A stretch of 64,000 bases of DNA from Galeopsis tetrahit (lineage: Eukaryota > Streptophyta > Magnoliopsida > Lamiales > Lamiaceae): positions 58,772,063-58,836,062 of the forward strand of contig OY776120.1 of assembly GCA_963675135.1 (NCBI GenBank), read 5' to 3'. The notes below the pieces were generated by a model. It was not told the DNA's origin and searched no databases. It worked only from the letters and a program-made list of their open reading frames with translations. This document shows positions 54,271 through 64,000 of the stretch, piece by piece (within the stretch, counting starts at the first letter, position 1; every line of letters starts with the position of its first letter). Position numbers and translations under genes: made by a program.

Positions 54271-55850
54271 GTATAATTTGATAAGAAAAATGGTTAACTA
54301 GTCATTAAAAAAAATCTAAAACTCATTTCAAGACCTAGAACTCTCTTTACCTCATTTAGTTTGATCTTCTTTTATCTGTACTATGTTTTATTAGTTTAAT
54401 AATTTAAGTCCATTTAGTAAAGCTATGTTTAATTTTGATTTTAAAAATTAGGTTTTGAATTTTAAAATCCTAAACCCGTTATATTTCGGGATTTAAAAAT
54501 CGTTTTTTAAAATACACTCAAAATCATACCTATCAAACATATTAATTTGACATAAAGTTACTGTTGATCCCTACCCAGAGGGTATCAATCAGACGAGTGA
54601 TTTTTAGAGCTTAAGAAATCGGCAATCTCTATCAAATTACTTGATTAGCTGATTCACTACGAGTTTAGAACTAGCTAGTCTGCTGATTAGATCAGCTGAT
54701 AGAGAAGCGTGCGGAAAATGTAGTGTGCCTTTTTTTTAATATCAGATGAACTTTTTTTTAATATTAATTTTACATTTATATTTGTATATTTTTTACTGAT
54801 TTAAAATTTCCAATTATTAAATTAAAATTTGCATATTTTTTAGATTAGTCTCATAACATCCTCACCCAAAAAAAAAAATCCATATAAAATATTTCTATAA
54901 ATCCATAATTTCTTTTGAACATTAGATAATTAACTAATCTTTTAAGAATCTGTGTCGTTATTCAACCGTTTTTAGCATAATCCAATTCTTTTGGATTTCT
55001 TTCATGGATTTTGAGTTAATTATGAAGTTTGTCGTTTTTCTCTTTTCGAGATATTATTCTTTCATTCGTGTCTTTTTATTAATGACAGAAACAATAAATG
55101 ATCTATGACAAAGATTCTAATTGGTCGATGTTAAAAGTGAAAAGGTGATGAATAACTGTCATATTCACAGTTTCACTGCATAAAGACACTCATTTTAATA
55201 AGATTTACATCTAGTAAATCTGATCCTCCACACACTCATCTGTCAGCTTACACCAAGTCACCCGACCTTGCATAAATAAAGGTTTTTCATAAACGAGTAT
55301 AATTTAAGGACGCACACATTTTCACAAAAATTTTGCTTGATAGTTGTTCAGTTGACAAGTTAATCATAGACTCCCAGCAAATCAATAGACTCGTTATTAA
55401 TTTAAAAAAATAAAAAAAAAAAACACATTGCACTCAATAACTATTGTTTGACAACTAACTTAAATTTACTAAGTTGGGACCTCCTACATGTATTTAGGGT
55501 ATCGTATGGTGTATTGATGACTACTATAGTCAGTTAATTTGAGCCATTAAAATTCAAATCTAAAGGCTTAAACTTGATGACATGTTACTTTTATATAATG
55601 TGTCGAATGAATTCATTGTATGTATCGTATTGGGTCATACGATTGTATTTTTATATTTAATTTAATTAATTAAAATATATAATTTTAAAATTACATTTTT
55701 ATACTTATACAATAAAACATTTTATTATATTTATTAATTTAATTAAAATATTTAATGTTAAAATTACCTATTTACCATTATATTATTATTAAAAAAAATT
55801 AAACTAAAAAAAATTAGTATTAATTGTCACACGATTGGAGAGAAGACAGG

Positions 55851-56085
55851 CAGGGCTATCAAATTGGGCCCGACCCTGTCCACCCGACTAATGGGCTGGG
55901 TTGTAATTATAGTGGCCCGAAAATCAACTGGGTTTGGCCCAGCACAAGTAATCTGGCGGGCCGACCGGGCTTAGGCCAGGCTTGGCCCGATATTTTGGGC
56001 CGGTCCGACTTTTTTTTTCGGGTCCAGAAAAAACATTTGGCCCGGTGGGCCGGTACCGGGCTAGACTAGCCCATTAGAAAATCCT
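55851..56085. mobile_element. hAT-type MITE, copy in array unit 2
   Basis: Left end CAGGGCTATCAAATTGGGCC. Flanks AAGACAGG (left) and AAGATCAG (right) are consistent with a diverged 8-bp target duplication. Confidence 0.75.
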
Positions 56086-57148
56086 AAAGATCAGAGAGAA
56101 TCTGCACGCGCACACGATGGAATTGGAGGAATATGAGAAGAACCCTAATTTCAATTATTATTTCTATTTTTAATTTGAATAATGTATTATTATTTAATTT
56201 ATTTTTGTTACGTTGGAATTGTATTTATTTAATTTTAAAATAATAATTAAAGAAATTTATATTAAAAGGGTAGGATAGTAATTTTGTTAAAATTAAAAAT
56301 AAAATTTTTATTTATATTAAATAAGGTTAATATAGTAAATAACAAAATACAATTTAAAATGATTTAATTAATTTAAATATGTATAATAGGTAGCAGATTC
56401 AAACGACGCATACGACACCACATGGCGTAAATTCGACATATTGACTACAGTAGTCAGTTTGTACAATTTGATAAGAAAAACGGTTAACTAGTCATAAAAA
56501 AAAAAAAAAAAAAACCTAAACCCGTTATACTTCGGGATTTAAAAATCGTTTTTCAAAATCCACTCAAAATTATCCCTATCAAACATATTAATTTGACATA
56601 AAGTTATTGTTTATCCCTATCTAGAGGGCATAAATAAGACGAGTGATTTTTAGAGTTTAAGAAATCGGTTATCTCTATCAGATAATTTGATTAGCTGATT
56701 CACTAAAAGTCTAGAACTAGCTAGTCTGCTGATTAGATCAGCTGATAGAGAAGCGTGCGAAAAATGTAGTGTGCCCTTTTCTTTTTAATATCAAATAACC
56801 TTTTTTTAAATATTAATTTTACATTTATATTTGTATATTTTTTACTGATTTAAAATTTCCAATTATTAAATTAAAATTTACATATTTTTTAGATTGGTCT
56901 CATAACATCATCACCCCAAAAAGAAAAATCCATATAAAATATTTCTATAAATCCATAATTTCTTTTGAACATTAGATAATTTAACTAATCTTTTAAGAAT
57001 CTGTGTCGTTTTTCACCTGTGTCGTTATTCTACCGTTTTTAGCATAATCCAATTCTTTTGGATTTCTTTCGTGGATCTTGAGTTAATTATGAGGTTTGTC
57101 GTTTTTCTCTTTTCGAGATATTATTCTTTCATTCGTGTCTTTTTATTA

Positions 57149-57364
57149 AGTGATTATTGACTTTTTGATACAAAATCCAACTTCCCCCCACAATCTAATA
57201 CAATCACTTTTAAATGTGAAATGTTTATTTGTAAATGTGAAATGTGAATGTGAAATATTGGGGGTCAATGTGAAATATTTATTTGTAAATGTGAAATGTA
57301 CTAGAAAGTGATTGTACTAAATTGTAGTAAGAGATCCTCAAATGTACTAGAAAGCTTTTTCCCC
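57149..57364. mobile_element. 216-bp foldback-like insertion in array unit 2
   Basis: Present only in unit 2 and flanked by TTTTATTA on both sides (57141-57148 and 57365-57372), an 8-bp duplication. Inside, AATCTAATACAATCACTTT and AAAGTGATTGTACTAAATT are inverted relative to each other, and AAATGTGAAAT words recur. Class unknown. Confidence 0.65.
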
Positions 57365-57806
57365 TTTTATTAATGACAGAAACAATAAATGATCTACGAC
57401 AAAGATTCTAATTAGTCAATGTTAAAAGCGGAAAGGTGATGAATAACTGTCATATTCACAGTTTAACTCTATAAAGACACTCATTTTAATAAGATTTACA
57501 TCTAGTAAATCTGATCCTCCACACACTCATCTGTCAGCTTACACCAAGTCACCCGACCTTGCATAAATGAAGGTTTTTCATAAACGAGTATAATTTAAGG
57601 ACGCACACATTTTCACACAAATTTTGCTTGATAATTGTTCAGTTAACAAGTTAATCATAGACTCCCAGCAAGTCAATAGATTCGTTATTAATTTAAACAA
57701 AAACACATTGCACTCAATAACTATTGTTTGACAGCTAACTTAAATTTACTAAGTTGGGACCTCCTACATGTAGTTAGGGTATCGTATGGTGTCTTGATTG
57801 CTACCG

Positions 57807-59039
57807 TGTGACATAAGTTCGTATTTCTACCTTGCAAACATCACACCACCTAAAATAGCACCAAAGATCATTCAATTCCCTCTCCGATAACTAATCCTCT
57901 CTCGAGATCATAATAATATCGGGTTGCATGCTTGCATACGATTAATGGAATAAATCTCTCGATCTTACCCCAATTAACAATGAATTAAGCAAATCATCAT
58001 GGCCAATAACAACATGCTTGCAAAGAATAATTAAGCATACAAATAAGAGACAAACACCATTTAAAGCAAGAAATTAGTTCATAAACTTCAATCCAAATGT
58101 TTACAAAGCCTTAGAACCACAAATGTTTAGCCAAGAGCTAACATAATCAAATTACAAAAATCAAATGAAATAACTAAGTAAAAAGAAAGAGAAAGCTTAG
58201 TCTAGAATGTGGTAGAGAATTGAATTTCCAAGCTATTGCATCCTTCTTGCTTGATTTGATGAAGAATTGATGAAGATATGGCCAAAACACCTCCAATTGT
58301 GTGAAACTATGTGTGGAATTTGAAGAATTGGGGAAGAATGAATTGGATTTCAAGAAATGGGGCTTATATAGTGTTGGGGTAGGGTTTGGATGCCAAAATT
58401 GCAAGTTGGTCCTTAAAAAATGGCCAAAATAGGGAAAAAGCACCGAAAATTGGGGTAGCACGGCCGTGCAAATTGGACATGAGGCGAGCAGGTGCTCGGC
58501 CGAGCTGAGCATGTGGGCGAAATGGGTAAGGCTCGGCCGAGATTGGTGCTCGGCCGAGGTGTGCGGAACAGGGGCGAAGACGAGCTCGGCCGTGGCCTTG
58601 TCTCGGCCGTGGCATGTGGTAGCAAGGGTTGGTCGAGCTCGGCCGAGAGGGGTGCTCGGTCGTGCCCTCTCCTTGGCCAAAATCGCTGTTTCGAGCACGG
58701 CCAGCTCGAGCATGGTGCTCGGCCGTGCTCGCTCGGTCGACTCCGACTCCTTTATCTTTTCGTGCATAACTTTCGCCTCGGGTGTCCGATTGACTCGATT
58801 CTTTTGGCTATTCCACTCCATTTTTCGAGACGAATCCAACCGTGCACTCCTCTTCCTGATCCAGTAAGGTATGGTTGATGTTTTGCTCCAAATTCCATCG
58901 TATTTCCTACAAAATCGACAAAACACAACTTTTCTCTCATTTCAGCTTAAACAAGCATATTCAATGCATAATTCAATGAAATCCACATCAAAACACGCTT
59001 CACATGTGCATCTAAAACGTGTAAATTCCACCCGAATCA
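57807..59039 (-). mobile_element. Solo LTR, probably gypsy
   Basis: Plus strand TGTGACATAAG... to ...CCCGAATCA (TG...CA), absent from the other complete units at this site. CCG is shared at the two edges; the exact target duplication is not resolvable because adjacent bases have changed. There is no internal region, so this is the product of LTR-LTR recombination. About 58440-58760 is GC-rich with seven CTCGGCCG motifs. The ORFs through it on both strands follow from that composition and are not genes. Superfamily is inferred from length and style. Confidence 0.65.
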
Positions 59040-59381
59040 CCGTAGTCAGTTAATCTGAGCCATTAAAATTTAAATTTAAAGGCTTAAACTTGATGACATG
59101 ATACATTTATATAATGTGTTGAATGTATTTATCGTATGTGTCGTATGGGGTCATACGGTTGTATTTTTATATTTAATTTAATTAATTAAAATATATAATT
59201 TTAAAATCACATTTATATTCTTAAACAATAAGATATTTTATTATATTTATTAATTTAATTAAAATATTTAATGTTAAAATTACCTATTTACCCTTATATT
59301 ATTTGTAAAATTAATTAAAAAAAATTATTTAAACTAAAAATAAATCAATATTAATTGTCACACGACGGGAGAGAAGACAGG

Positions 59382-59621
59382 CAGGGCTATCAAAATGGGC
59401 CCAGCCCGGTCCACCCGACTAATGGACTGGGCTGTAATTATAGAGGCCCGAAAAACAACTAGGCCGGTTTGGCCCAGCACAAGTAAACCGGCGGGCCGAT
59501 CGGGCTCAGGCCAGGCTTAGCCGGGTTATTTGGGCCGGTCTGACTTTTTTTTTCGAGTCTAGAAAAAACATTTGGCCCGGTGGGCCGGTACCGGGCTAGG
59601 CCGGCCCATTTGACATTTCTA
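59382..59621. mobile_element. hAT-type MITE, copy in array unit 3
   Basis: CAGGGCTATCAAAATGGGCC at the left and TAGAAATGTCAAATGGGCC in inverse at the right. Flanks are AAGACAGG and AAGATCGG. Confidence 0.78.
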
Positions 59622-61410
59622 AAGATCGGAGAGAATATGCACGCACACGATGGAATTAGGGGAATATGAGAAGAATCTTAATTTCAATTATTATTTCTAT
59701 TTTTAATTTGAATAATGTATTATTAATTTATTTATTTTTGTTGGAATTGTATTTATTTAATTTTAAAATAATAATTAATGAAATTTATATTAAAAGGGTA
59801 GGATAGTAATTTTTGATAAAATAAAAATAAAAAATTTATTTATATTAAAGAAGAGTAATATAGTAAATAACAAAATACAAATTAAAAATGATTTAATTAA
59901 TTTAAATATGTATAATAGGTAGCAGATTCAAACGACGCATACGACACCACATGGCGTAAATTCGACATATTGACTACAACAGTCAATTTGTATAATTTGA
60001 TAAGAAAAACAGTTAACTAGTCATTAAAAAAAAAAAAAGATTTCGTAAAACCCATTTCAAGACCTAGAACTCTCTTATCTCGTTTAGTTTGATCTTCTTT
60101 TATTTGTACTCTGTTTCATTAGTTTAATAATTTAAGTCCATTTAGTAAGGCTATATTTAATTTTGGTATTAAAAATCAGGTTTTGAATTTTAAGATCCTA
60201 AACCCGTTATATTTCAGGATTAAAAATCGTTTTTTAAAATTCCACTCAAAATCATCCATATCAAACATATTAATTTGACATAAAATTATTGTTGATCCCT
60301 ACCCAGAGGGTATAAATCAGACTAGTGATTTTTAGAGTTTAAAAAATCGGCTCTCTCTATCAGATGACTTGATTAGGTGATTCACTAAGAGTTTAAAACT
60401 AGCTAGTCTGCTGATTAGATCAGCTGATAGAGAAGCGTGCGGAAAATGTAATGTGCCCTTTTTTTAATATTAGATAACCTTTTTCTAATATTAATTTTAC
60501 ATTTATATTTGTATATTTTTTACTAATTTAAAATTTCCAATTATTAAATTAAATTTACATATTATTTAGATTAGTCTCATAACATCCTCACCCAAAAAAA
60601 AAAAATCCATATAAATGTTTCTATAAATCACTAGTTTCTTTTGGACAGTAGATAATTAACTAATTTTTTAAGAATTTGTGTCGTTTTTCACCTGTGTCGT
60701 TACTCAACCGTTTTTTCATAATCCAATTTTTTTTATTTCTTTTGTGGATCTTGGGTTATTTATGAGGTTTGTCGTTTTTCTCTTTTCCAGATATTATTAC
60801 TCTTTCATTCATGTCTTTTTATTAATGACAGAAACAATAAATGTTCTACGACCAAGATTCTAATTCGTCGATGTTAAAAGTAGAAAGGTGATGATTAAAT
60901 GTCATATTCACAGTTTCACTACATAAAGACACTCATTTTAATAAGATTTACATCAAGTAAATCTGATCCTCCACACACTCATCTGTCAGCCTACACCAAG
61001 TCACCCGACCTTGCATAAATGAAGGTTTTTCATAAACGAGTAAATTTAAGGACGCACACATTTTCACAAAAAATTTGCTTGATAGTTGCTCAGTTGACAA
61101 GTTAATCATAGACTCCCAGCAAGTCAATAGACTCGTTATTAATTTAAACAAAAACACATTGCACTCAGTAACTATTGTTTGACAGCTAACTTAAATTTAC
61201 TAACGTGGGACCTCCTACATGTAGTTAGGGTATTGTATGGTTTCTTGATGACTACCGTAGTCAGTTAATTTGAGTCATTAAAATTTAAATTTAAAGGCTT
61301 AAACTTGATGATATATTACTTTTATATAATGTGTCGAATGTATTTATCGTATGTGTCGTATGGGGTCATACAATTGTATTTTTATATTTAATTTAATTAA
61401 TTAAAATATA

Positions 61411-61651
61411 CTCCCTCCGTCCACGAAAAGTAGTCTCATTTGACTTATATTCTTTGTCCACAAAATGTAGTCTCATACCCTTTATGGAAACTATCACCCT
61501 TTAACCATCACTTAATTACTCAAATTGCCATCAACTTTATTCACAATAGACCCCACAATACCCTACAATACCCTTACTTTATCTACTTTATCTCATTTTT
61601 TTTTAAACGTGTGACCCCTCCAATGGAACTACATTTCATGGACGGAGGGAG
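61411..61651. mobile_element. Stowaway-type MITE (241 bp)
   Basis: CTCCCTCCGTCCA at the left and TGGACGGAGGGAG at the right, with TA on both sides (61409-61410, 61652-61653). Found only in this unit. The interior is AAAAGTAGTCTCATTTG-type, a common plant Stowaway family, different from the copy at 33790. Confidence 0.9.
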
Positions 61652-61818
61652 TATAATTTTAAAATTACATTTTTAACCTTATACAATAAAATATTTTATT
61701 ATATTTATTAATTTAATTAAAATATTTAATGTTAAATTACCTATTTACCCTTATATTATTACTAAAATTAATTTTAAAAAAATCAGTATTAATTGTCAAC
61801 GACGGGAGAGAAGACAGG

Positions 61819-62052
61819 CAGGGCAAAATGGGTCTGACCCGGTCCACCCGACTAATGGGCTGGGCTGTAATTATAATGGCCCAAAAAAAAGGGCCAATTT
61901 GGCCCAGCAAAAGTAAACTGGCGGGCCGACCGGACTCAGGCCAGGCTTGGCCGGGTTTTTTGGGCTGGTCCGACTTTTTTTTTTCGGGTCCAGAAAAAAC
62001 ATTTGGGCTGGTGGGCCGGTACCGGGCTAGATCGACCCATTTGACAGTCTTA
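61819..62052. mobile_element. hAT-type MITE, copy in array unit 4
   Basis: Left end CAGGGCAAAATGGGTC, with a 5-bp loss compared with the other copies. The right flank is AAGATCGG. Confidence 0.72.
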
Positions 62053-62318
62053 AAGATCGGAGAGAATCTGCACACACACGATGGAATTGGGGGAATATGA
62101 GAAGAATCCTAATTTCAATTATTATTTTTATTTTTAATTTGAATAATGTATTATTATTTAATTTATTTTTGTTGGAATTGTATTTATTTAATTTTAAAAT
62201 AATAATTAATGAAATTTATATTAAAAGGGTAGGATAGTAATTTTTTATAAATTAAAAATAAAAAATTTATTTATATTAAAGAAGGGTAATATAGTAAATA
62301 ACAAAATACAATTTAAAA

Positions 62319-62487
62319 ATGGTTGATGTTTTGCTCCAAATTCCATCGTATTTCCTACAAAATCGACAAAACACAACCTTTCTCTCATTTCGGCTTAAAC
62401 AATCATATTCAATGCACAATTCAATGTAATCCACATCAAAACACGCTTCACAGGTGCCTCTAAAACTTGTAAATTTCACCCGAATCA
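62319..62487 (-). mobile_element. Solo-LTR fragment duplicated with unit 5
   Basis: Matches 58871-59039 almost base for base, with the same edge (CCCGAATCA then CCGTAGTCAG). It is truncated on the left by the duplication breakpoint. Confidence 0.85.
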
Positions 62488-62829
62488 CCGTAGTCAGTTA
62501 ATCTGAGCCATTAAAATTTAAATTTAAAGGCTTAAACTTGATGACATGATACATTTATATAATGTGTTGAATGTATTTATCGTATGTGTCGTATGGGGTC
62601 ATACGGTTGTATTTTTATATTTAATTTAATTAATTAAAATATATAATTTTAAAATCACATTTTTATTCTTAAACAATAAGATATTTTATTATATTTATTA
62701 ATTTAATTAAAAGATTTAATGTTAAAATTACCTATTTACCCTTATATTATTAGTAAAATTAATTAAAAAAAATTATTTAAACTAAAAATAAATCAATATT
62801 AATTGTCACACGACGGGAGAGAAGGCAGG

Positions 62830-63085
62830 CAGGGCTATCAAAATGGGCCCAGCCCGGTCTACCCGACTAATGGACTAGGCTGTAATTATAGAGGCCCGAA
62901 AAACAACTAGGCCGGTTTGGCCCAGCACAAGTAAACTGGCGGGCCGATCGGGCTCAGGCCAGGCTTGGCCTGGTTATTTGGGCCGGTCTGACTTTTTTTT
63001 TCGAGTCTAGAAAAAACATTTGGCCCGGTGGGCCGGTACCGGGCTAGGCCGGTACCGGGCTAGGCCGGCCCATTTGACATTTCTA
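62830..63085. mobile_element. hAT-type MITE, copy in array unit 5
   Basis: As in unit 3, but with a 16-bp tandem duplication of CTAGGCCGGTACCGGG at about 63030-63062. The left flank is AAGGCAGG. Confidence 0.75.
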
Positions 63086-64000
63086 AAGACCGGAGAGAAT
63101 CTGCACGCACACGATGGAATTAGGGGAATATGAGAAGAATCTTAATTTCAATTATTATTTATATTTTTAATTTGAATAATGTATTATTAATTTATTTATT
63201 TTTGTTGGAATTGTATTTATTTAATTTTAAAATAATAATTAATGAAATTTATATTAAAAGGGTAGGATAGTAATTTTTGATAAATTAAAAATAAAAAATT
63301 TATTTATATTAAAGAAGTGTAATATAGTAAATAACAAAATACAATTTAAAAATGATTTAATTAATTTAAATATGTATAATAGGTAGCAGATTCATACAAC
63401 GCATACGACACCATGTGACGTAATTCGACATATTGACTACAGTAGTCAGTTTGTATAATTTAATAAGAAAAACGGTTAACTAGTCATTAAAAAAACGAGA
63501 TTTCGTAAAACCCATTTCAAGACCTAGAACTCTCTTATCTCCTTTAGTTTGATCTTCTTTTATTTGTACTCTGTTTTATTAGTTTAATAATTTAAGTCCA
63601 TTTAGTAAGGCTATGTTTACTTTTGGTTTTAAAAATCAGGTTTTAAATTTTAAGATCCTAAATCCGTTATATTTCGGGATTTAAAAATCGTTTTTTTAAA
63701 TTTACTCAAAATCATCCCTATCATAAGTCATAACATCCTCATCCCAAAAAAAAAAATCATATAAAATGTTTTTATAAATCACTAATTTCTTTTGGACAGT
63801 AGATAATTAACTAATCTTTTAAGAATTTGTGTCGTTTTTCACCCGTATCGTTACTCAACCGTTTTTTCATAATTCATTTTTTTTTTATTTCTTTCGTGGA
63901 TCTTGAGTTAATTATGAGGTTTGTCATTTTCCACTTTTCGAGATATTATTATTCTTTCATACGTGTCTTTTTATTAATGGCAAAAACAATAAATGATCTA

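Larger units (their letters stand above)
53297..55484 (+). repeat. Tandem-array unit 1
   Basis: About 2.19 kb. It begins at the TACATATAGTTAGGGTATCG landmark, with the inverted-repeat module (53330-54270), a middle part with AAACCCGTTATATTTCGGGA, and a distal part matching 35945-36823. It is AT-rich and non-coding; short ORFs are chance. Confidence 0.85.
55485..57765 (+). repeat. Tandem-array unit 2
   Basis: About 2.28 kb with the same order as unit 1. About 110 bp is missing in the middle (near 56500, at an A run), and a 216-bp insertion lies at 57149-57364. It is AT-rich and non-coding. Confidence 0.85.
57766..61215 (+). repeat. Tandem-array unit 3, interrupted by a solo LTR
   Basis: Without the 1,233-bp LTR insertion the unit is about 2.2 kb. 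The LTR sits in the left arm palindrome of the inverted-repeat module. The rest matches units 1 and 4. Non-coding. Confidence 0.85.
61216..62318 (+). repeat. Tandem-array unit 4, truncated
   Basis: Holds only the inverted-repeat module, then switches at 62319 (within ATGGTTGATG) to the end of the solo LTR. A Stowaway MITE is inserted at 61411-61651. Non-coding. Confidence 0.82.
62319..64000 (+). repeat. Tandem-array unit 5, partial at window edge
   Basis: Second copy of 58871 onwards. It starts with the last 169 bp of the solo LTR (62319-62487), then the inverted-repeat module, then the middle part. About 300 bp is deleted at about 63723 relative to 60270-60570, and the unit runs off the window. 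Identity to unit 3 is visibly higher than to units 1 and 2. Confidence 0.85.

Noticed and set aside
58174..58926. 250-residue minus-strand ORF and overlapping ORFs on both strands
   Set aside because: They arise from the GC-rich CTCGGCCG repeats in the solo LTR; several frames are open at once and none resembles a protein family.

Overview
The window is repeat-dominated nuclear DNA of a flowering plant, probably a eudicot; I cannot name the species. The evidence is: plant-lineage Ty1/copia retrotransposons primed by initiator tRNA-Met, a Ty3/gypsy element carrying a plant mobile domain gene, a one-intron plant histone H2A gene, Stowaway and hAT-type MITEs, and a tRNA-derived SINE. The only convincing host gene is histone H2A (34969-35581, minus strand), with a TATA box and a plant histone octamer upstream.

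Layout. (1) 1-7605, plus strand: 3' end of a copia element (RNase H end, broken third ORF, polypurine tract), one LTR (4840-6133), then the primer-binding site and gag of a copy of the same general type, an internal-LTR-internal arrangement. (2) 7606-14165, minus strand: a decayed copia fragment lacking both ends. (3) 14311-22273: a non-autonomous Ty3/gypsy element (14592-22016, minus strand) with a gag broken by stops. Its pol is absent, replaced by a plus-strand plant mobile domain (PMD) gene fragment, and the element is flanked by a 257-281 bp direct duplication. (4) 22355-33260: a decayed but structurally complete copia element (here Copia-A, minus strand) with a 5-bp target duplication (GAAAT). 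(5) 33266-35944: AT-rich host DNA with a Stowaway MITE and H2A. (6) 35945-64000: a tandem array of a roughly 2.2-kb unit, interrupted by later insertions. One of these is an 837-bp hAT derivative, itself split by a very young, almost intact 15.6-kb copia element (Copia-B, 37123-52753, minus strand, target duplication TCCCC).

How the parts work together. The copia elements carry gag (CCHC knuckle) and pol (protease, integrase, reverse transcriptase, RNase H), followed by a long third ORF. Its N-terminal part is recognisably shared between three of the copies and looks like the domain annotated as putative plant transposon protein (Transposase_32-like); the rest is acidic, low-complexity and coiled-coil. 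Purine-rich tracts recur downstream of pol. Both features recall the Sirevirus lineage. In Copia-B gag and pol share a frame and are separated by one TAA codon, and the third ORF has two ubiquitin-interacting-motif-like stretches.

Insertion order can be read from nesting. The tandem unit, already holding an inverted-repeat module with a hAT MITE inside it, was amplified. A SINE, a gypsy solo LTR, an 837-bp hAT element, a Stowaway MITE and a 216-bp foldback insertion then landed in single units. One segment of about 3.45 kb was duplicated again, and Copia-B inserted last.
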